32,566 bases of DNA from Actinomycetota bacterium. GTDB lineage: Bacteria; Actinomycetota; Acidimicrobiia; Spongiisociales; UBA11373. Numbering within the stretch: position 1 is the first letter of the stretch; each line of letters opens with the position of its first letter. The notes below the pieces were generated by a model. That model saw nothing but the letters and a program-made list of their open reading frames with translations. It was not told the DNA's origin and ran no database searches. Below, piece by piece: positions 1 to 8,860 of this stretch. Position numbers and translations under genes: made by a program. The DNA lies in assembly GCA_016870535.1 (NCBI GenBank), contig VGBK01000012.1:1-32566 (forward strand). The letters run 5' to 3'.

Positions 1-82
1 ACCACCACCCAGCCTCCCACCACCACAACCACCACCACAACCACCACCACCCAGCCCCCCACCACCACAACCACCACCACCG
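1..82 (+). repeat. In-frame imperfect repeat (about 42-nt period) encoding QPP-poly-Thr linker
   Basis: CAGCC[T/C]CCCACCACCACAACCACCACC occurs at about 10 and again at about 52; surrounding sequence is ACC/ACA triplets. Confidence 0.7.
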
Positions 83-567
83 TGCCACTCGGCGAGTGCC
101 TAGCCCCTTCCCCGATGCCTGCCGGGGTGACCCTCGATGGGCGCCTGGTGGACATCCACCGCTGGGCCACCGCCTTCGCCCGCAGCACCACCGCCGTGGG
201 CCGAACCCTGCGCAGCATCAACGATTTCTCCCCCGGCTGGGGAGGCCGTCAACCCATGGCGGCGGCGATCTACGACATGCAGACCGACCTCTTCTCGTTG
301 GCGACCCGGGTCGAGAGGGCCTTCATCGAAGACGGCGGTGCCTTCGCCCCCGGGCAGGGCTGGGACCTCCCCCCCGACCATCCCCTGGCTCCCCTGGCCG
401 AGCCCTGGGAAGGCATCCCTACCTTCCAGGCGGTGGTGCTACCCGCCTTCTTCCGTGCCGCCGGCCGGGGCGCCGCCCTGCGCATCTTCGAGGGCGGAGG
501 GGTCTGCGGCTTCGCCACTGCCTTCTCGGCTGCAGTCGACGCCGCCGTGGAACTGAGCACCCCATGA
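1..567 (+). CDS. Secreted/surface protein with Thr-rich linker, 5' end outside window (paralogue of next gene)
   Basis: Frame 1 is open from base 1 (TTTQPPTTTTTTTTTTTQPPTTTTTTTVPLGEC...) to TGA at 565-567. C-terminal domain aligns by eye with the next ORF (W.F..GWG.r.P...A.Y.MQ.DL..L..R.E; C near end). Confidence 0.75.
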   Translation, partial: TTTQPPTTTTTTTTTTTQPPTTTTTTTVPLGECLAPSPMPAGVTLDGRLVDIHRWATAFARSTTAVGRTLRSINDFSPGWGGRQPMAAAIYDMQTDLFSLATRVERAFIEDGGAFAPGQGWDLPPDHPLAPLAEPWEGIPTFQAVVLPAFFRAAGRGAALRIFEGGGVCGFATAFSAAVDAAVELSTP

Positions 568-1361
568 GCCGCCCCCACACCGAAGCGAGGAACAAGATGA
601 GACCGAGTCTGCTCCTTCCGCCGGCGGGGACGCCGCGCCGCCTGGCCCTGGCCATCGCCCTGCTGGGCCTGCTCGCTGCGTCGTGCGGCGCCGACGGCGG
701 CATCCCCGACCAGCCCGACCCGCGTTCCTTCACCGAGACCAGCGACGTGGTCTCCCTGGGCGCCGAAGGCGACACCTCGGGCACGGCTCCGGCCGAGTCC
801 ACGACCTCCGAGGCTACGACTCCCACCTCTCAGGACACCACCACGACTACCCCAGAGACGACCACCACCACGGTCGCCCCGGAGCCGTGCCCCCTGCCGC
901 AGGCCCTGCCCCGCGACTCCCGCTTCGGCCCCGACATGATGCGCCTCCACCGCGCCACCACCGCCTTTGCCGAGGGAGCCCGCCGCCTGGGCAGCTCCGT
1001 CGAGGCCGTGGGTGACTTCTCGCGCGGGTGGGGAGCGCGCGAGCCGGTGGCCTCGGCTCTGTACCGCATGCAGGCCGACCTCTACGGACTCGCGTTCCGG
1101 CTCGAGCAGGTCTACGCCGCCGCCGGCGCCACCTACTCCCCGGAGAGGGGCTGGGTCTTCCCCGACCCCGCCTACCCCCTGGCCACCCTGGCTGCGCCCT
1201 GGGGCGAAATCCCCGCCTTCCAGGCAGTGACCCTCACCGCCCTCTTCGAGGCGCGCGGGCCCCGGGCCGCCCGGGCCTTCTTCAAGGACGGCGAGGTGTG
1301 CCGCCTGGTGGCGGCCTTCTCGACGGCCATGGACCAGGCAGTGGCAGCCAGCAGCGGCTAG
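564..1361 (+). CDS. Putative lipoprotein with Thr-rich linker and uncharacterised C-terminal domain
   Basis: ATG at 564 overlaps upstream stop (ATGA); alternative ATG at 597. Hydrophobic signal ending LLAASC, then TTTTTPETTTTTV linker, then the domain shared with the upstream gene. Stop TAG at 1361. Confidence 0.75.
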   Translation: MSRPHTEARNKMRPSLLLPPAGTPRRLALAIALLGLLAASCGADGGIPDQPDPRSFTETSDVVSLGAEGDTSGTAPAESTTSEATTPTSQDTTTTTPETTTTTVAPEPCPLPQALPRDSRFGPDMMRLHRATTAFAEGARRLGSSVEAVGDFSRGWGAREPVASALYRMQADLYGLAFRLEQVYAAAGATYSPERGWVFPDPAYPLATLAAPWGEIPAFQAVTLTALFEARGPRAARAFFKDGEVCRLVAAFSTAMDQAVAASSG

Positions 1362-3567
1362 CCGGGAGCGAGGCGAAAGCCGCACCACCCTTTCCTGCTC
1401 CCAGGAGGATCACCACGTCCCCCTCCAGGTCGGTACGGCGCACCGCCGCCCCGGCCTCCTCCAGCGCGGCGATCACCTCGGGAGCGGGATGGCCGAAGCT
1501 GTTCGGGCCGACGCTGACGACCGCGAGCCCCGGAGCCGAGGCGGCCAGCCAGCGCAGGTCGCTGGTGGCCGCCCCCTGGTGAGGCACCTTGAGCACATCG
1601 GAGGGCAGCGGGCCGAGGTCGGCCTGGGCCACCGCCTCCACGTCTCCCGGCAGCAGCACGGTGGTCCCGGCCGCCGTCACCCGCAGCACCAGCGACGCGT
1701 CGTTCGGCGACTCATACCGCCGCACCGGCCCGAGCACGTCGAGGGTGAAGCATCCCACCCGGGCCTGCCATCCCACTCGCGGCACCTCCACCGGCACCCC
1801 GGCGGCGGCCATCTCGCCCAGCAGCGTTTCCACCGCCTCTCCTTCCCGGCCGCCGTGCCAGAGCCGGCCCACCGCGGCCCACCCCGTGATCCCCGCCAGG
1901 CCGGAGAGGTGGTCGGCATGGGGATGGCTGACCACCAGCAGGTCGATGCGCCGCACCCCGCGATCGAGGAGGGATCGGCGGAGGACGGCCGGGTCGGGGC
2001 CCCCATCGACCAGGATCACCTCTCCCGCCGGGCCCCACAGGAGTACGGCGTCCCCCTGTCCCACGTCGAGGAAGATCGCCTCGGGCCCCTCCGGCGGGCC
2101 CCCGCTGGGCAGCGTCACCGCGGCCACCGCCAGCGCACCACTCAGGGCCAGTACGGGGCGCAGCCCCGGCCGGGCGACCGACACGACGGCCGTCGCCCCC
2201 AGCACCACCACCCCGGCCCACCCCAGCTGCGGCAGGTCGCGCCCGAAGCGGGCCACGGACAGCACCCCATCGGCCAGGAGCAGCCCCACGCCGGTGAGCG
2301 GGGTCGCCCCGGTCACCACCCCGATCCCTCCCACGGAGGTCGCCGCTGCCACCAGCGGCGCGGCCACCACGTTCGTCAGAGGGGCGAAGAGCGGCACCGC
2401 CCCGAAGTGGACCAGCAGGAGGGGCGCCACCGCGGCCTGCGCCGACACCGTGGCGCCCAGGGCCACCCAGGCCCACCGGGGACGCCGGTGCCGCCACAGG
2501 CCGCCTCCGGCCAGCACCCCGGCGGTGGCCGCCACCGACAACTGGAATCCGGCATCCACGGCCAGCTCGCCCGACACCAGCAGGAGAGAGGTGACCGCGC
2601 CGCCCAGAGCGAACCATCCGTCGACCGCCCGGCCCACCAGGCGGCCGCCGAGCACCAGGGCGGCCATGGTGGCGGCCCGGACGACGGACGGCTCCCAGCG
2701 GGTGACCACCACGAACAGCGCCAGGCCCGCCAGGCCCAGCACCGCCCGCCGGCGCGGGCCCCAGCCCAGAGGCCCCGCCGCCAGCCACCAGGCGGCCAGG
2801 AACAGGGCCACGTTGCTGCCCGACACCGCGACGAAGTGGCTCAGCCCGGAGCGGCGCAGCGCCTCGGCGTCGCCATCGCTCAGGCCGCTCTCGTCCCCTA
2901 TGAGGAACCCGGCCAGCAGCGCCGCCGCCGGCCGCTCCCCGTATGCGTCCACCCCGGCCAGCACTCGGCGCCGCAGGAGGTTCCCCGTGGCAAACAGAGG
3001 ATCGGTCGCCGGGCCGAGACGCTCCACCCTCCGCGCCCGCACGGTCGCGGCCACCGGCCCCGAGCGGGTGAAGAAGCCCCCGGGGCGCAACGTTCCCTCC
3101 ACCGCTACCCGCTCGCCGGCGACGATGCCGGCCGCGGGACCGATGACCGCCAGGCGAGGGCCGCTCCAGGCCTGCCACCCCCCGGGCACCGCCAGGTGTC
3201 CGGGACGCAGCACGAACCGCTCCCCTTCGCGCTCCGGGACGGCATCGGTCGAGGCCACTCCGGCCGCCACCAGGCGGCCGGAGGGCAGCACCGCCGCCAG
3301 GACGGCCTGCTCGCGCCCGGCGGCCAGGGCCCCCGACACTCCCGCCGCCACCACCACCGCCGCCGCCGGGAGCCACCAACGCCGGCGGCGCCACCCGACG
3401 GCCGCTCCCGCCGCGGCGGCCAGCAGCGGCACGAGCAGCCAGAACCGCCTCCCGGCGGCGGCTCCCCCCCAAGCCAGTGCGGCGAGGGCGCAGGCTCCGG
3501 CGGAGGCGCCCGAGGGCAGCCGCAAGCCGGTCGCCCCGGCGCCCGCCGGCTCCGGGCCCGAGGCCAC
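1282..3567 (-). CDS. comEC: ComEC/Rec2 DNA internalisation channel with metallo-beta-lactamase domain
   Basis: Multi-TM protein with competence motif VAVSGSNVALF, then MBL domain DVGQGDAVLL...VDGGPD...SHPHADHLSGL. Confidence 0.92.
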   Translation of the reverse strand: MASGPEPAGAGATGLRLPSGASAGACALAALAWGGAAAGRRFWLLVPLLAAAAGAAVGWRRRRWWLPAAAVVVAAGVSGALAAGREQAVLAAVLPSGRLVAAGVASTDAVPEREGERFVLRPGHLAVPGGWQAWSGPRLAVIGPAAGIVAGERVAVEGTLRPGGFFTRSGPVAATVRARRVERLGPATDPLFATGNLLRRRVLAGVDAYGERPAAALLAGFLIGDESGLSDGDAEALRRSGLSHFVAVSGSNVALFLAAWWLAAGPLGWGPRRRAVLGLAGLALFVVVTRWEPSVVRAATMAALVLGGRLVGRAVDGWFALGGAVTSLLLVSGELAVDAGFQLSVAATAGVLAGGGLWRHRRPRWAWVALGATVSAQAAVAPLLLVHFGAVPLFAPLTNVVAAPLVAAATSVGGIGVVTGATPLTGVGLLLADGVLSVARFGRDLPQLGWAGVVVLGATAVVSVARPGLRPVLALSGALAVAAVTLPSGGPPEGPEAIFLDVGQGDAVLLWGPAGEVILVDGGPDPAVLRRSLLDRGVRRIDLLVVSHPHADHLSGLAGITGWAAVGRLWHGGREGEAVETLLGEMAAAGVPVEVPRVGWQARVGCFTLDVLGPVRRYESPNDASLVLRVTAAGTTVLLPGDVEAVAQADLGPLPSDVLKVPHQGAATSDLRWLAASAPGLAVVSVGPNSFGHPAPEVIAALEEAGAAVRRTDLEGDVVILLGAGKGGAAFASLPASRCWLPLPGPWPSRRPPPGGTPRRP

Positions 3568-3584
3568 GCCGGGTCGCGGCCGGT

Positions 3585-4124
3585 TCAGGGGACCAGCACC
3601 GCCTCGCGCAGGGCGGCCAGCTTCCCCTCACCGATGCCGGGCACCCCCAGCAGGTCCTCGACCACGGCGAAGGGGCCGTGCTCCGTGCGGTAGGCCACGA
3701 TGCGCGCCGCCAGCACCGGCCCTACCCCGGGCAGGGTCTCCAGTTCCTCGACGCCGGCCAGGTTGACCCGTACCCGCCCGTCGCTCCCCAACGCCTCGCC
3801 CCCACCCTCGGGCGACAAGGTGGGGACCAGCAGTTGCTGGCCGTCGGCCAGGGGAGCGGCCAGGTTCACCCGGCTCAGGTCGGCATCGGAGCGGGCCCCG
3901 CCGGCGGCGGCGATGGCCTCCCCGACCCGCGCCCCGGCGGCCACCCGCACCACCCCCGGAACCAGGACCGCCCCGGCGACGTGCACCGTGATGCTGCGGC
4001 CGCCGCCCGGGCCCGGGTCCACCACCAGGGGCGGCGCGGCCGGGGACCGCCCCGAGAACCAGACGCCGCCCGCGACGGCCACCGCCACCGCGGCGGCAGC
4101 AGCAGCCCACTGGCGACGATCCAA
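3585..4124 (-). CDS. comEA: ComEA DNA-binding competence protein (TM + SLBB + helix-hairpin-helix)
   Basis: N-terminal TM; VHVAGAVLVPGVVRV (SLBB-like); VNLAGVEELETLPGVGPVLAARIVAYR (HhH). Directly upstream of comEC. Confidence 0.9.
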   Translation of the reverse strand: MDRRQWAAAAAAVAVAVAGGVWFSGRSPAAPPLVVDPGPGGGRSITVHVAGAVLVPGVVRVAAGARVGEAIAAAGGARSDADLSRVNLAAPLADGQQLLVPTLSPEGGGEALGSDGRVRVNLAGVEELETLPGVGPVLAARIVAYRTEHGPFAVVEDLLGVPGIGEGKLAALREAVLVP

Positions 4125-4202
4125 GGCGGCTCCCGGACGACGAGCGCCTCTCCAACTACCACGAATCGGCGCCCCGCGGAAGGCCCCCGTGCCCTCGCCG
4201 TC

Positions 4203-4892
4203 TCAGGCGAGGAGCAGCGCCAGGACTCCCGCCAGATTGAACCCGAAGTGGACGCCGACGGCGAAGCTCAGGCGCCCGGTGGCGCGGACCATGGCGGCGA
4301 GCACCAGTCCCACCACGAAGAGGGCGGGCACGGCGGCAACGGCGTCGGGATCCAGCGCGAGGTGGGCCAGGGCGAAGGCGAGGGCCGAGATCAGCCCGCT
4401 CCACCCGGCCGAGAAGCGGTGCCGCAGAGCCCGCAGCAGGATCCCCCGAAAGACCAGTTCCTCGGCCACCGGGGCGAGCAGCACCGCCACGATCACCACC
4501 GCCGCGCGCGTCCCCCAGCCGACGGCCCCCTCGGCCACCCGGACGACGCTCTGCGACGGGGCTTCGATCCCCAGCAGTTGCAGCACCACGTAGGTGGCCC
4601 ACGACGCCGCCACCGCCAGGAAGACGCCCAGGAACGGGGCCAGCAGGTCGGATGAGGCCGGGCGCAGGCCCAGCGGCTCCCGGCCCGGCCGGCGCCGCAG
4701 CAGCGCCACCACCCCGATGGTGGCCAGGGTCTGGACCGCTCCGACCACGGCAAAGGCCTCGAAGGGAGTGACCCCTCCCCGCCAGACGGCCGCCGTGGCC
4801 GGGATGGAAGCGGCCAGGCCGGCGCCGAACGCGGCGACGGCATGCCGCACCCGCCACCGGCCGTCCCGCCCCCCGGCCGCCTCCGCCGTCAC
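4203..4892 (-). CDS. CPBP family intramembrane metalloprotease
   Basis: EELVFRGILLRALRHR, FALAHLALD and GVHFGFN motifs in a multi-TM protein. GTG start overlaps leuS stop (GTGA). Confidence 0.85.
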   Translation of the reverse strand: MTAEAAGGRDGRWRVRHAVAAFGAGLAASIPATAAVWRGGVTPFEAFAVVGAVQTLATIGVVALLRRRPGREPLGLRPASSDLLAPFLGVFLAVAASWATYVVLQLLGIEAPSQSVVRVAEGAVGWGTRAAVVIVAVLLAPVAEELVFRGILLRALRHRFSAGWSGLISALAFALAHLALDPDAVAAVPALFVVGLVLAAMVRATGRLSFAVGVHFGFNLAGVLALLLA

Positions 4893-7630
4893 GGCACCAC
4901 GATGTTGACCAGGTGCGGCAGGCGCACCACCACCCGCGTCGGTGCCGAGCCCTGCAGATAGGGAGCCACCTTCGCGGAGGCCAGGGCCCGCGCCCGGGCC
5001 TCCTCCTCACCGATGGCGGCCGACACGACGATGCGGTCACGCACCTTGCCGTTCACCTGCACCACCAGGGTCACCGTGTCCTCGGCGACCAGGGCGGGGT
5101 CGTATTCCGGCCAGGGAGCAAGCGCCACCGAGCCGGGGTGGCCCAGGCGCTCCCACAGCTCCTCACAGAGGTGCGGGGCGAAGGGAGCCAGCAGGCGCAC
5201 GAAGGCTTCGGCGACCCAGCGCGGTATCCGCTCCCGGCCGACCAGGGCGTTGTTCAGCTCGAAGAAGCGGGCCACCGCGGTGTTGAAGCGGAGCCCCTCC
5301 AGGTCGGCAGTGACCGCGGCGATGGTGCGATGGGTGAGGGCGGCCAGCTCGGGTTCCGGGAGATCCTCGCTCACCAGCAGCGCTCCCGTCTCGGGATGCA
5401 CCAGCGCCCGCCACAGGCGGAGCACGAACCGATGCACCCCCACGATGTCCCGGGTGGTCCAGGGCTTCGAGGCGTCCAGAGGCCCCATGAACATCTCGTA
5501 CAGCCGCAGCGTGTCCACCCCGTACCGGGCGAAGATCTCGTCGGGGCTCACCGAGTTCTTCAGCGACTTGCCCATCTTCCCGAAGCTGCGGACGACCGGG
5601 CGGCCCCGGTGGAGGTGCACCCCGGCGCGCTCCTCGACTTCGGCGGCGGCGACGTACACCCCGCGCTCGTCCTGGAAGGCGTCGGCCAGGATGTAGCCCT
5701 GGTTGAAGAGGCGCCCGAACGGCTCGGGGGTGGAGACGCGGCCGAGGTCGAAGAGCACCTTGTGCCAGAACCGGGCGTACAGCAGATGCAGGACGGCGTG
5801 CTCCACCCCACCCACATAGAGGTCGACGCCCCGGCCCGCCATCCAGTAGCGCTCCGCCTCGACCCCCACCAGGGCGGTCGCGTTGTGCGGGTCGCAGAAG
5901 CGCAGGTAGTACCAGCAGGACCCGGCCCACTGCGGCATGGTGTTCAGTTCGCGACCGTAGGCCACCCCGTCGCGCACCACCGTCTTCCACGCCTCCGGCG
6001 CCCGCCCCAGCGCCGGCTCGGGCTCGGCATCGTCGGCCAGGTCGGTGCGCGGCCGGTAGTCCTCGACCTCCGGCAGGAGCAGCGGGAGCTCATCGTCGCC
6101 CAGCGGGCGCAACTCGCCCCCGGGGCCGTGGAGGATGGGGATGGGCTCGCCCCAGTAGCGCTGCCGGCTGAACAGCCAGTCGCGCAGCTTGTAGGTGACG
6201 GCCCCCTGGCCGCTCCCCTGCTCCTCGAGCCAGGCGATCATCCGCGGCTTGGCTACGTCCACCAGCAGGCCGTTGAGGAACCCGCTGTTGATCGCCGGCC
6301 CGTCGCCGGTGTAGGCCTTGCCTTCCCACCCGTCGGGAGGCTGCACCGTGCGGATGATGGGAAGGCCGAAGACCTCGGCGAACTCCCAGTCGCGGTCGTC
6401 CTCTCCGGGGACCGCCATGATCGCCCCCGTGCCGTAGCCCATCAGGACGTAGTCCGCCAGGAAGACGGGGATGGGCGCGCCGCTGGCCGGGTTCAGGGCG
6501 TAGCCGCCGGTGAACACCCCGGTCTTCTCCCGGGCTTCCGCTTGCCGCTCCAACTCCGACCGTCCGGCCGCCCACCGCCGGTAGTCGTCCACCGCTTGCC
6601 GAGGAGCGACGGCCCCCCCGGTCCAGGAGGCAGGCGTCTCGGCCGGCCAGGTGTCGGGCACGATGGAATCCACCAGGGGGTGCTCGGGCGCCAGCACCAT
6701 GTAGGTGGCTCCGAAGAGGGTGTCGGGGCGGGTGGTGAACACCTCGATGACCGCATTGCGGCCCTCGACCGGGAAGAGCACCCGGGCCCCTTCGCTGCGC
6801 CCGATCCAGTTGCGCTGCATGGCCTTGATCGACTCCGGCCAGTCGACCAGGTCGAGGTCGTCGAGCAGGCGCTCGGCGTAGGCGGTGATGCGCAGCATCC
6901 ACTGGCGCAGGGGCCGGCGGTAGACGGGGAAGTCGCCGCGCTCGGAGCGGCCCTCCCGGGTGACTTCCTCGTTGGCCAGCACCGTCCCCAATCCGGGGCA
7001 CCAGTTGACCGGCACCTCATCGAGGTAGGCCAGGCGCCGGCCGTCGAGGTAGGCCCGACGCTCCGCCGGGGTGAGGTCGTCCCAAGCCCGGCCGTCGGCG
7101 AGGCGGGTGCCGGCCGCCAACTCGGCCTCCAGGTCGGCGATGGGCCGCGCCTTGCCCTGCTCCGGGTCGTACCAGGAGCCGAACAGGCGGAGGAAGATCC
7201 ACTGCGTCCAGCGGTAGTAGCCGGGGTCGGTGGTGGCGAAGGTGCGGTCCCAATCGTAAGAGAGGCCGAAGGCCCGCAGTTGGCGGGTGAAGGTGGCCAC
7301 GTTGCGCTCGGTGGTGATGCGGGGATGCACCCCCGTCTCCACGGCGTACTGCTCGGCGGGAAGGCCGAAGGCATCGAAGCCCATGGGGTGCAGGACCAGG
7401 CGGCCCTGCATGCGCTGGAAGCGGGAGTAGATGTCGGTGGCGATGTACCCCAGCGGATGCCCCACGTGGAGGCCCTCTCCGGAGGGGTAGGGGAACATGT
7501 CCAGGACGTAGAGCTTGGGGCGGGAGGAGTCGAAGCCCGGTTCACCGGGGTTGGGCACCCGGAAAGTCCCCTGCTCGGCCCAGCGGCGCTGCCACTTGGC
7601 CTCGATGGTGTGATGGTCGTACGCGCTCAT
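4889..7630 (-). CDS. leuS: Leucyl-tRNA synthetase
   Basis: MSAYDHHTIEAKWQRRWAEQGTF...PYPSGEGLHVGHPLGY...FGKMGKSLKNSVSPDEI. ATG at 7630. Confidence 0.96.
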   Translation of the reverse strand: MSAYDHHTIEAKWQRRWAEQGTFRVPNPGEPGFDSSRPKLYVLDMFPYPSGEGLHVGHPLGYIATDIYSRFQRMQGRLVLHPMGFDAFGLPAEQYAVETGVHPRITTERNVATFTRQLRAFGLSYDWDRTFATTDPGYYRWTQWIFLRLFGSWYDPEQGKARPIADLEAELAAGTRLADGRAWDDLTPAERRAYLDGRRLAYLDEVPVNWCPGLGTVLANEEVTREGRSERGDFPVYRRPLRQWMLRITAYAERLLDDLDLVDWPESIKAMQRNWIGRSEGARVLFPVEGRNAVIEVFTTRPDTLFGATYMVLAPEHPLVDSIVPDTWPAETPASWTGGAVAPRQAVDDYRRWAAGRSELERQAEAREKTGVFTGGYALNPASGAPIPVFLADYVLMGYGTGAIMAVPGEDDRDWEFAEVFGLPIIRTVQPPDGWEGKAYTGDGPAINSGFLNGLLVDVAKPRMIAWLEEQGSGQGAVTYKLRDWLFSRQRYWGEPIPILHGPGGELRPLGDDELPLLLPEVEDYRPRTDLADDAEPEPALGRAPEAWKTVVRDGVAYGRELNTMPQWAGSCWYYLRFCDPHNATALVGVEAERYWMAGRGVDLYVGGVEHAVLHLLYARFWHKVLFDLGRVSTPEPFGRLFNQGYILADAFQDERGVYVAAAEVEERAGVHLHRGRPVVRSFGKMGKSLKNSVSPDEIFARYGVDTLRLYEMFMGPLDASKPWTTRDIVGVHRFVLRLWRALVHPETGALLVSEDLPEPELAALTHRTIAAVTADLEGLRFNTAVARFFELNNALVGRERIPRWVAEAFVRLLAPFAPHLCEELWERLGHPGSVALAPWPEYDPALVAEDTVTLVVQVNGKVRDRIVVSAAIGEEEARARALASAKVAPYLQGSAPTRVVVRLPHLVNIVVP

Positions 7631-7811
7631 GCCGCTCTCGCCACGGGGAGCGGCAGCGTACCACCGGGCGTCCGGTGGCCTTCCGGGCGATCGGCGAGGA
7701 AAGGGCCCCGGCGCGCCTGGTACCATCTGCCGCCCCCCAGAAGGGACCGCCCGGAAGAGCCTGGAGGCCGCCGGTCGCCCCGACTGGTGCGCCCTCGGCA
7801 GGGAGGAACCG

Positions 7812-8822
7812 ATGGCGTCGGGCAAGATCACGATCTCCGAGGTGGCCCGCGAGGCCGGGGTCTCCATCGCCACCGTCTCCCGGGTGATGCAAGGTCGCCC
7901 CTCCGTCTCTCCCGATCTGGCCCGGCGCGTCCGGGAGGTGGCCCGCCATCTGGGCTACAGCCCCAGCCCGATGGCTCGCGGACTGGCAACGGGCTCCACC
8001 GGGATGGTGGGCATCCTGGTCCCGCAGTTGTCCAACCCGTACTTCCACGAACTCATCAAGGCAATTGGAGTTGGAGCCGACCACGACGGCTACCGCATGT
8101 TGGTTCTGGAGTCCGACGAGCGGGTGGCCGACGAGCCCGACCTGGCCGCCTCGCTCTACGCCCACGCCGACGGCGTGATCCTGTGCTCGCCGCGCATGGC
8201 CGACGACGACCTGGAACGCGTCACCTTGGGGCGGCCCCGCTTGCTCTGCGTGAATCGCATCGCCCGGGACGGGCAGCCCCCCGGGATCGCCTGCGACATG
8301 TTCTCGCCCATGCTGGACATCTGCCGGCTCCTGGCCACCCAGGGGCACCGCCGGGTGGTGTACTTTGCCGGGGCGCCCTACTCCTGGGTGAACGCCGAGC
8401 GGTGGCGGGCGGTGCAGCACTCCGCCGCCCTGGGCCTGGATCCCCTTCGGGTGCAGGCCGGGCCCTCCATCGACGCCGGCTACGCCGCCACCGATGCCGC
8501 CCTCGCCCTGTCCCCCACCGCGCTCATCGCGGCCAACGACCTGTGCGCCATCGGGGTGCTCACCCGGCTGCGCGAGGTGGGTCTCCAGGTGCCCCGCGAT
8601 GTCTCGCTGACCGGCTTCGACGACATCCCCTTCTCCCGCCACACCCTTCCGGCTCTGACCACCGCCCGCATCCCCCGTCTCGAGTTGGGCCGGCAGGTCT
8701 GGGCCATGATGCGTGCCGTCCTGGCCGACGAGGCTCCCCCCGCCCGGGTACTGGCCACCGCCGAGGTCGTGGTGCGCGACAGCACCGGGCCGGCGCCGGC
8801 CTCCGGGATCCGGTACCGGTAG
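7812..8822 (+). CDS. LacI/GalR family transcriptional regulator
   Basis: ITISEVAREAGVSIATVSRVMQGRPSVSPDLARRVREVARHLGYSPSPMARGL HTH, then periplasmic-binding-like domain (ANDLCAIGVL...DVSLTGFDDIPFS). Confidence 0.93.
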   Translation: MASGKITISEVAREAGVSIATVSRVMQGRPSVSPDLARRVREVARHLGYSPSPMARGLATGSTGMVGILVPQLSNPYFHELIKAIGVGADHDGYRMLVLESDERVADEPDLAASLYAHADGVILCSPRMADDDLERVTLGRPRLLCVNRIARDGQPPGIACDMFSPMLDICRLLATQGHRRVVYFAGAPYSWVNAERWRAVQHSAALGLDPLRVQAGPSIDAGYAATDAALALSPTALIAANDLCAIGVLTRLREVGLQVPRDVSLTGFDDIPFSRHTLPALTTARIPRLELGRQVWAMMRAVLADEAPPARVLATAEVVVRDSTGPAPASGIRYR

Positions 8823-8860
8823 GCTCCGGCCGATCGGACGGCATGCCGAGGGAGGGCAGC

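Noticed and set aside
1489-3766. Large + strand ORFs (734 and 725 aa) opposite comEC
   Set aside because: R/P/G/H-rich, no domains, antisense to a well-supported gene; high-GC artefact.
5540-5590. Non-canonical KMSKS motif (KMGKSLKN) in LeuRS
   Set aside because: Similar KxGKSLKN motifs are, from memory, normal in actinobacterial LeuRS, so probably lineage-typical.
4913-8842. 1806-aa + strand ORF (4913-10333) as a giant fusion protein
   Set aside because: Its first part is the antisense of leuS and an alternate frame of lacI; only the 3' part (8843/8861-10333) is a real gene.
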